In this document: positions 56,459 to 64,000 of the stretch, in pieces
Numbering within the stretch: position 1 is the first letter of the stretch
Layout of the letters: each line of letters begins with the position of its first letter
Source: Termitomyces sp. T153
Lineage: Eukaryota; Basidiomycota; Agaricomycetes; Agaricales; Lyophyllaceae
DNA: 64,000 bases
Reading direction: 5' to 3'
Assembly: GCA_018296165.2 (NCBI GenBank)
Contig: JACKQL020000042.1
Location: 62,001-126,000, forward strand
Notes under the pieces: generated by a model
Told to the model about the DNA's origin: nothing
Seen by the model: the letters and a program-made list of their open reading frames with translations, nothing else
Database searches by the model: none
Program-made: the position numbers and the translations under genes

Positions 56459-57520
56459 ATGAGACCACCATCGCCCTCAATACCCGAGAAGGAATTCTTG
56501 TATACTAGTCTAAAGGAATCCTTGCGACTCGATGGCAGGCTACCAATGGAAATTCGTACGCCAACTTTAATATTTGGCGACAATCTTGGCTGGGTCGAAT
56601 GCTCGCTTGGAAAAACGCGGTACATCTTGCATTCTAATCCTCACTTTTACGTGTACTTAAATCATCAAAGTGTTCTCGCTCAAATTGAAGGGAAAATGGT
56701 CAAACCTCCTCCCGAACGGCCGTACGAAGGGATAATCACAATACACTCGGAGATCTCACCCATGGCATCGAGCGAGTACGAACCCGGTCGGTAGGTATGT
56801 GCTTTTCATGCCATGATTCCATGTCATATTTACTCCCGTCAGGCCGTCTGATGAAGAAGTGACAATTACACGAATGCTGGACAAAGTGTTGAAACGAAGC
56901 GATGCTGTAGACAAAGAATCATTGTGCATCTTAGCTGGGCAACGCGTGAGTCTGTCCGTGTCTTGGTGCGAGAAATGAGATACTGATTCATTTTTTGTTG
57001 TTATAGGTGTGGCATATCCGATTGACGCTACATTTCTTATCGGATGCAGGCAATATGCTTGATTGCGCTTGTCTTGCGGGAATGGTTGCCCTCAAACATT
57101 TCCGTCGACCCGACGTAGAAGTTATTGGGGATGAGGTAACACTTGTACGTTCTCTCTAATTTTCTAGAATATTCTTGTGCTCATAATATCCAGCACGAGC
57201 CCACAGAACGAGCACCTATCCCTCTCGCAATACACCACACCCCCTTTTGCTTCACTTTTGCATTCTTCCGCGATCCTATGATACCTCCCATCATAGATCC
57301 CTCACAGCTCGAACAACGGCTAAGCGCGGGCCTGATCTCAATCGCTCTCAACGCGCAACGCGAGTTATGTGTCTTGCAAAAATTGGGTGGCGTCCCACTT
57401 GACCCAGATGAAGTACTGAAAATTGTAACTATCGCGGTACAAAAGGCAAAAGAGCTGAATAACATCGTTGATGTGCGACTGAAGGAAGACTGGGAGGGTA
57501 GACATGTTGAAGTGAGGTAG
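56459..57520 (+). CDS. RRP45: Exosome subunit RRP45 (EXOSC9), RNase PH fold
   Basis: Five exons (56459-56619, 56671-56790, 56843-56945, 57007-57144, 57194-57520) give 282 aa. RRP45 is one of the six RNase PH-like subunits in the ring of the RNA exosome (nucleus and cytoplasm), structural rather than catalytic in fungi. Seen: EKEFLYTSLKESLRLDGR at the N-terminus (family: Phe-ILE-L-RLDGR), VECSLGKTR then VLAQIEGKMVKP, a central RVWHIRLTLHFLSDAGNMLD and ACLAGMVALKHFRRPDV. The end has IPLAIHHTPFCFTFAF and DPSQLEQRLSAGLISIALNA. The C-terminal extension of larger homologues is absent. Clean splice sites. Confidence 0.9.
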
Positions 57521-58280
57521 ACGGCGAAAGCCAGCGTTAAGATTACTTTGTGCTGGTCAGTAGAATCGATGCATCTTGCACGATCACATCAATGAATGGA
57601 TTGTGAGTAGACAAAATGTCTGCCAAGGGTGAAGATGAGATGTGGACAAATAATATCCTACCATGAGCTCTGTCAGTTGGATGACTCAATCTGTTACTCT
57701 ATCTCTTCTTAAACGAACTCGCAGGAGTTCCGCGTACAAATGATCCACAATTTCTTGCAGAAGACAGGGACTGAACAATGTTCAATATTATATAGTATGC
57801 TCAAAGCGGGTTCAAAATATAAAATGTATTCTCTGGTTCTTCCCGAAGAAGTTCTGACGGTTCCTCTAGACCCTTCTTGCTCATTCTCACATCTACCTGC
57901 TGGTTACCTATTTTAAATATTCCGACTTCACAACTCGACATCTTATTCTACGTTAGTGCAACACAGACACAAAGTGATTATAAAGAAAAGCGACGGTACA
58001 AGAAAGGTCATGCTATGTCGTTACAGGTCATAAAGTTCATGGGTCAAATTTGGAAAGAAACAGGATCATGATAGTCCTAGCAAGAGTGCGAGGCCGAATC
58101 GGGTGACCCAGGAACGGGCGAAACTTGCTATGCATGACGTGAAGGTCTCCCAAGGGGTCTGATTTCCCTCGCCACACAATGTCTATACATATATCATCGA
58201 AGACTCGCTCGTATCAGTTCAAGTCTCTGCGGTATCGATCAGGATGCAACACAAAACACTCACAAGAGTACTTAGCTAAC
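57521..58280. other. Intergenic region between convergent genes
   Basis: It lies between the 3' ends of RRP45 (+) and the DUF262 gene (-). Small frames only; no repeat or RNA gene seen. It should contain both polyadenylation regions. Confidence 0.55.
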
Positions 58281-61113
58281 TCACCGTTTTAATCTTTCTG
58301 GATCATATCTAGGGGAAGGGCGATAATATCTCGATTCGTACTGTAAACTTCTCGATATGTTTCTTGTCCCCGACTGCGTCTCCGGCGTCCTCGCAGGAAT
58401 CGTAGGACTAGGTTGTGAAGGCAGCTTCCGAATAGGTGGCATCTGATGATACGGAACCTTTTGCTCCGTCAAGGTTGCGGCTGTGACTGCAGGCGCCGGT
58501 TGTGGCGAAGTCTTATCTTGTTTGCTATTTTTCAATGGTACAGGTGTCAGAGTTGGTGTCGATGTCGAGGCCGATGTGTTCCTGAATGGACTTGGATTGA
58601 TGTTCGTACTAGAGGTGTGAATCGAAGGCACACTGGGGTGACTGACAGGCTTCCCCTGAAATGGCGGCTGATCCATTTTCCTCGCAGGCACAAAATTATC
58701 TCTGCGCTGAAATGAAGAGACTCTGCCATGCAAAATACTTTTATTTGTTGGACCATCTGCCAGAGTGATATCTGGTGGCGGCGCTGCGGATGGTTGCTGC
58801 TGCTGCATAGGTGACAGAGAGTTCGAAGAATTTGCAGAAGGACAAGCAGCCGTGGCAGAACTCCTCAACATATTGCCTATCTTGTCCACCTCAAGCTGAA
58901 ATTTGACTTCATTGTCACTTGGTGTCGAAGACTGAGACCGATGGGACGGTTGATGGGAACAAGGGTGTGGCTCCATAAATCCTTGCAATTGTATCATTTC
59001 TTTTGCTCTCCAGAGAGGACCGAGCCTGTTCGAGGAAGCTGAGGGTGGAGTTCGTTTCGAAGCTGTCGAGCTTGGCGTCGTCACCGTTGTTTTTGACCTG
59101 ACACTTGTTTGCGCCTTGCTAACTGAACCAGATGCCTTCGCTGCATCGGCAATCACTGGACGAGGAGTAACCGATTCCTTCCGCGGGTTGCACCTGATCA
59201 AGGTAGAGGCGCCATCACCCTCATCATCAGAAAACCTCAGAGCTGGTACTCTTCGCCGTTTCGTTAACTGTGTGGTGGCTTCAGGGGAATATTTGCCATC
59301 GTCACCCTTGGTCACTCGTTTCCGTTTGGGTGTCGCTTGTGTAGTCTGTTTGCGTTTGGGAGTAGCAGCACTAGCCGGAGTTCGTGTGACTGCCGGCATG
59401 CTGACATTATTGGAAGACGCCGAAGTCGGAGGACACCTGTTGCTAACGCTCAAACTTTGGCCCTTGAGTTGGAGAGAAGGCACTTTGTCCGTCACAAACA
59501 TGAGGAGTTTTTTGTACAACTTCGCCGCCGTGTCAGGTTGTATGCACTTCTTCATCTGTCTCACAGCATCTGCCAGTTGGGCCACAGAATGTGTTTTCCG
59601 GTGTAAATGAATCATGGCACCAGCCATAACGAAAAACGGCGGCTGAATGTTTTGGAGCACATCTACCAGCTGTGGGCTTTCATGGATCAAATTGAAGGCT
59701 TCAATGACAGCCAACGCGCCCAAACTTAGCTCATTGGCAGGTGCAGTTTTCAGGTTAAGGAAAGTTTCGACGCGTGTGAGGGTGATCTGAGTAGCTGGAG
59801 GCCTGTTTTTGGCAATGATCTCCTTGATTATGACTGCGATTTGCCCGAGCATGAAGAAATCTTTGCCCTTCGCCTTTTCCCAACCTAAGAATCCACGGAG
59901 GCCGACAGACGTTCGCCTGTACATTTCTCGGACCAGATCTCCATTGGGGCCGTTGACGGCTTTTAGGCGTTCTGATACAGTGATTAGAGTTGAAAAGAAA
60001 GAAGATAGTTCAGCATTGATACTAACCGTGGGTAGACAAAGCAACACCGTTCTGGACTCGCTGTTGAAGTTTGGTCATGAAATATTCAAATTTGAAAGGT
60101 GATATTCGAGAGACATACTTGAAAAACCTCACGCTCATCGTGCTCGTTTATCTCTCTATATTTGCAGATCGATATCCGGACACCATTAAATCGCTGCCGC
60201 TGCGTTGGGGTAAACACCACCCCTTTTTTCCCTGCGGGGATTTTTTCGTACCAGATTTCGCGGTTGAGCTGTCTATATCATCGTGAGGTGAGATTCAAAT
60301 ACGATGATACCAAAGTCACACTTACGAGTCTCTATCTTTGGTCGTGGATAGCCGGCATGTGAGGGAAATAATGATGAAAGGAAATGCGGTGCCTTACAAG
60401 ATATCTAGAGAAAGGGGGCGTCAACAAATTAGATCAGGTAAGAAGGGATTTCGCACCTTTCCTTCTATGAATCTGTAAACTTTTGTCAGATTCAAGTATT
60501 CTGGCCAGAATCCTGCACGCACTGTTGTATGGCGGTGATTCTCTGTTTACCATCTATGCAGACTTTGACCATGGTCTCGTCTTCACCTATTCTTTCGGCT
60601 GTACTCGAAGAACGTCATCAATGAAAGGCTCAGATACAACATATCGTACCGAAGACAAGCGGGAACACGACATAGTTGTTCATCAAAGAATCAATCAGAT
60701 ATCCTTGCTTGGTGTCATCCCAGACCACATCTATTCCAGAACATGAACATAAGCTTGTCAAGAAGGACGAAGAAAAGCTACTTCGTTGATATTCCGGATC
60801 AACATCAATGATCTTATTTTTCAGCTCGTCTGAGGCTATCAGGACAGTTTCGGAACTTGTAAAATCGATACGACTCACTATAAATCGTCTGTATGGTATC
60901 TGGGTAAAGATGAGGCTCGTCAAGGCGGGGACCGGCTTTGATTTTTTTGAAATGCTTTGCTTTGAACTGAGGCGGCGGCGGCACGGAAGTGGAATGTTGG
61001 GATGTCAGAGGCTGCGGCGGTGGTACAGGAGTGGGGTATTTGGATGTTAGAGGCTGGTCGTCCTCATCAGAGTCTTCGATTTCGGTCAAGTCCGACTCCT
61101 CGTCGTTGATCAT
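58281..61113 (-). CDS. DUF262 domain protein with long Ser/Pro/Thr-rich tail
   Basis: Eight exons join in phase to 778 aa: 61113-60879, 60835-60782, 60730-60650, 60598-60523, 60472-60457, 60268-60119, 60060-60027, 59971-58281. The joint between the fifth and sixth is least certain (a tiny extra exon is possible). The N-terminus is acidic (INDEESDLTEIEDSDEDD). Then comes the DUF262 (ParB/Srx-like fold) series: DVDPEYQRNVVWDDTKQ, GYLIDSLMNNY, KVCIDGKQRITAIQQF, and EHDEREVFQ followed by RVQNGVALSTHERLKAVNGP. DUF262 is best known from bacterial GmrSD restriction and BrxU-type nucleases; fungal copies have no proven role. From about residue 400 the chain is low complexity with basic KRKR patches (ATPKRKQTTQATPKRKR), suggesting a nuclear, DNA-bound protein. 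No HNH motif is seen in the tail. Confidence 0.8.
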
Positions 61114-61678
61114 CGTTCCTAGGCGCGGATTCCGTCTTGAGGTCGGCGCTAAGCGTTGTGGTAGGCGAGGCCGTCGTTTGTTGTGACAAAAAAAGGTGTG
61201 GGGTGAAAGAAAGAGATCGTTGTCGGAGACGGATTCATATTCTGCATCAAGGCTTCAGATGTCAGATCCGAGTCGTCAAAGTGGGGGCATATATTTGATT
61301 CCGTAGTCGAGAATATTGCTCGGCAAAAAAGAAAAAATCAGAATCCGCCTCCTAATCCTAAATTGGCTATGTAATTCCTTCTATGATATCTGTGATATTA
61401 TGAATTATCTTCTGTGATATCTGCGATACTTATGTATTATCTTTGTCTTATACCTTTATGGTCAAACTACGATTAAACGCAAGCAGCGCAGAAGTGATGA
61501 CTACGGGGTTCACCAGCGCGCAAAGACTGTCTGTGACCTTACGGCGTGCAACATTTCTCAGAAGGGGTTTCCGTGTCTTGGCACTTTTTCGGTGATAGCC
61601 GAAAAGTCAAATCAAGTGACCCGACGCGCCTCGCGTGTTTTGAACTTTGAACTGGCAGTGCTTCTTCTACGTGCCACG
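61114..61678. promoter_or_regulatory. Divergent promoter of the DUF262 gene and SMC2
   Basis: The two genes start back to back. Around 61624-61636 lies ACGCGCCTCGCGT, an inverted pair of ACGCG cores like the MluI cell-cycle box bound by MBF in fungi, 43-55 bases before the SMC2 ATG. CAGCGCGCAAAG at about 61513 is E2F/MBF-like. A G1/S link would fit SMC2, but this is inference. Confidence 0.4.
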
Positions 61679-64000
61679 ATGAGGATTGAGGAATTAATCC
61701 TCGAAGGTCCGTCTTTCCTTCGATATAATTGCCTATAGTGACTAGAAATACTCTTAGGATTCAAATCATACCCTGTTCGGACTCAGATTACAGGATGGGA
61801 TCCATCCTTCAACGCGATCACGGGTCTCAATGGTTCAGGCAAATCCAACATTCTTGATGCGATTTGCTTCGTTTTGGGCATTACTAACATGCAGACGGTG
61901 CGTATGGTGCCCTCCCTAACTTCTATGTATCACTTAACCTGTTTTTGAGTCAGATGCGCGCTGCGAATCAACAAGACTTGATTTACAAACGTGGACAAGC
62001 TGGTATCACCAAAGCCAGCGTCACTATCGTGTTCGACAACTCGGACAAGTCCAAGAGTCCGGAAGGATACACAGACTACAAGCAGATAACCGTGACGCGT
62101 CAGGTACATAAACCAGTCCGCATTCCTGTCTTTCACTTTTGAGATATGATCGGCAGATTGCCCTACCCAACGTCTCCAAGTATCTTTGCAATGGGCACAA
62201 ATCGACCCAGCAAGCCATTCATTCGCTTTTTCAATCTGTTCAACTCAATATCAACAACCCTAATTTCGTCATTATGCAAGGTCGCATAACTAAGGTGTGT
62301 ATCAACGCTTTCTTGTATCGTGCAGAGAATGACTCCATTCAGGTGCTCAACATGCGCCCACAAGAAATTTTGGGAATGGTTGAAGAAGCAGCTGGAACGC
62401 GTATGTTCGAGGATCGAAAAGACAAGGCAATTAAAACGATGGCTAAGAAGGATAAACGCGTCCAAGAGATTCTTTCACTCCTCCGTGAAGAAATAACGCC
62501 AAAACTTGAAAAGCTACGGACAGAAAAGCGCTCGTTTATCGCATACCAGAAGTCCGTCTCTGAGCTCGAAAAGATTGGGCGAGTGTTGCGTGCCTGGGAA
62601 TGGACAGAGTCGCAGGAGAAGGTAACGCGGAAAGAGCGGGAGATTGAAGAGAAGCAGGCAGAGATTGAGGCGGTGGATCAGGGAAGGAAGAAAGCCCTGA
62701 GGGAGAGTGAGGCGGCTGAGAAAGATATGGAGGTTGTGACGAAGAAACGTGATGCTGAAATTGCGAAGGGCGGGAAGATGAAGAAGCTGGAAGAGGAAGT
62801 GCAGGAACTTGCGAAGGCTGCGTATAAGATCAAGACACAGGTGGAAATCAAGGAGGGGACGGTCAAGGATGAGGATGTTAATATCAAGGCTCTTACTGAC
62901 GAGCTGAAAACGGTGTGTGGTCAGTTTCATCAGCATACTATGTGTGATTCATTCTTGTCATAGTTGCAAGCTTCGCAGACGGAGAAAAAGTCTCAGCTAG
63001 AGACCTCGAACGTGTCCTTTGAGAAAGTGAATGAGGAATACAAGGCGTCCTCGAACAAATTGGCTTCAGCAGAAGAGCTAATACAAACTCTCCTTACTGG
63101 TCTCTCGTCAGGCAAAGCCACCACCTCTGGCGGTGGATACATGGGTCAACTCGCCGCAGCCAAGGGACGAATCGCACAGGGACAGGCAGAGGAGGAGCAG
63201 GCCAAGGTGAAACTTGGCATGAGCGAGAAGGAGCTCAAGGCACTTGAGGTACGGTGGAAGGAAGTCGAGCGCGATGCGCGTGATGGGCAAAGGAACCTTG
63301 AAGCCAAGAAGACTGCTGTTGAGGAGTACAGAAAGAGGCTGGAGAGGTGTAGCTGGAATGACGAGAGAGAGAGGGCGAGCGAGGAGAAATTGAGGAACGG
63401 GAAAGCAGCGGTACGCAATCTCATGGATGTACGTTCAACCTTTTCGGTTTTTATGGGTAGTGAGGTGACACGCGTTGGATAGGAACACGAACGCGTCAAG
63501 CAAAGCCTGGGACGACTTGACTTCGAATATTCGGATCCATATCCAGGCTTTGACAGGCGGAAAGTCAAAGGTCAAGCTGCGACACTCATTTCACTCGATA
63601 GGGGAAACTTCAATAAGGCAACGGCGTTGGAGATTGCCGCTGGTGGAAAATTATTTCAAGTTGTTGTTGAGAACGAGAAGGTTGGTAGCGATATCCTCAA
63701 GAACGGCAGGCTCAAGAAACGTGTAACTCTCATTCCGCTCAACAAAATTTCAGCCTATAAGCTCTCTGCCAAGGTATTGGCTCCTTTCTACTATTTTTTA
63801 CAACTAACGTGTTCTCGAACAGAAATTGGATGCTGCGCAACGCCTAGCTCCAGGCAAAGTCCGCCCAGCCCTTTCCCTCGTAACTTACGAAGACGAAGTC
63901 GCCAACGCCATCGCCTACGTCTTCAGTGACAACCTCATTTGCGACGACGCCGAATCTGCCAAGCTCGTGACATTCTCCAGAGACGTGGGCGTACGTTCCG
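61679..64000 (+). CDS. SMC2: SMC2, condensin ATPase subunit (N-terminal half; runs off the window)
   Basis: Eight exons so far: 61679-61706, 61758-61897, 61954-62103, 62157-62294, 62343-62912, 62964-63428, 63483-63773, 63823 to the window end, about 653 of roughly 1,200 aa. SMC2 pairs with SMC4 in condensin to compact mitotic chromosomes in the nucleus. Seen: [18 protein letters not shown], Walker A in [40 protein letters not shown] and the SMC2-typical [36 protein letters not shown] and [15 protein letters not shown] follow. Residues of about 200-500 form the first coiled coil (Glu/Lys-rich). The hinge starts near [24 protein letters not shown]. Walker B and the signature motif lie beyond 64000. 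The start is fixed by the conserved [12 protein letters not shown] split over exons 1-2. Confidence 0.96.

Noticed and set aside
60027..60078. Separate gene starting at 60078 for the 588-codon ORF
   Set aside because: The stretch RVQNGVALSTHERLKAVNGP continues directly from EREVFQ of the DUF262 exon, in phase across a GT-AG intron, so it is one gene.
60868..60882. ATACGACTCACTATA, identical to 15 bases of the phage T7 promoter
   Set aside because: It spans the first exon-intron border of the DUF262 gene (the CTCAC is the reverse of GTGAG) and no vector sequence surrounds it. Best taken as chance, though it could matter if this DNA is used with T7 polymerase.
1..64000. CRISPR arrays, tRNA or rRNA genes
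   Set aside because: No regularly spaced short repeats with unique spacers, no cloverleaf with CCA-type arms and no rRNA core sequence were seen; the only tandem array is the minisatellite at 51770.

Overview
This looks like nuclear DNA of a mushroom-forming basidiomycete (Agaricomycetes). Conserved genes carry many 45-60 nt GT-AG introns, their products read like basidiomycete housekeeping proteins, and there is a DyP peroxidase and abundant Gypsy-type LTR retrotransposons. All calls come from reading the sequence; nothing was searched.

Bases 1-35140 are a transposon graveyard. Bases 1-4344 hold a Gypsy relic (LTR family 1). Bases 4345-5516 are the end of another LTR element, and 5517-7624 a broken DUF6729-type gene. 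Bases 7625-35136 form one old minus-strand Gypsy element (LTR family 2). It was blown up to 27.5 kb by later insertions: a Gypsy element at 9343-16690 carrying a solo LTR at 15191-16395, a non-autonomous LTR element at 17097-24277, a truncated LTR at 26541-28732 with another LTR inside it (27362-28481), and a CpG-rich solo LTR at 30578-31715. Target-site duplications support most of these, and host reading frames resume on the far side of the inserts. Most of the tract is poor in CpG and its frames are broken by TGA where CGA is expected, as from deamination of methylated CpG.

Bases 35141-64000 are mostly ordinary genes: an O-methyltransferase (+), a 3'(2'),5'-bisphosphate nucleotidase (-), SEC13 (-), a 5-oxoprolinase lacking its HyuB half (-), a DyP peroxidase (+), TRM112 (-), the exosome subunit RRP45 (+), a DUF262 protein with a long Ser/Pro-rich tail (-), and the N-terminal half of condensin SMC2 (+, runs off the window). 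A 7.2-kb DNA transposon (40941-48151) with a 32-bp perfect terminal inverted repeat and a 10-bp target duplication separates SEC13 from the truncated 5-oxoprolinase and carries a solo LTR of its own.

The most interesting signals are: (i) three different LTR elements carry a gene in antisense orientation next to the 3' LTR, two of them with the same C-X2-C-X6-C spacing; (ii) two LTR families have a primer-binding site complementary to the predicted start of their own transcript, as in Tf1/sushi self-priming, with compensating base changes; (iii) the TIR transposon and its unplaced protein; (iv) the HyuA-only 5-oxoprolinase.
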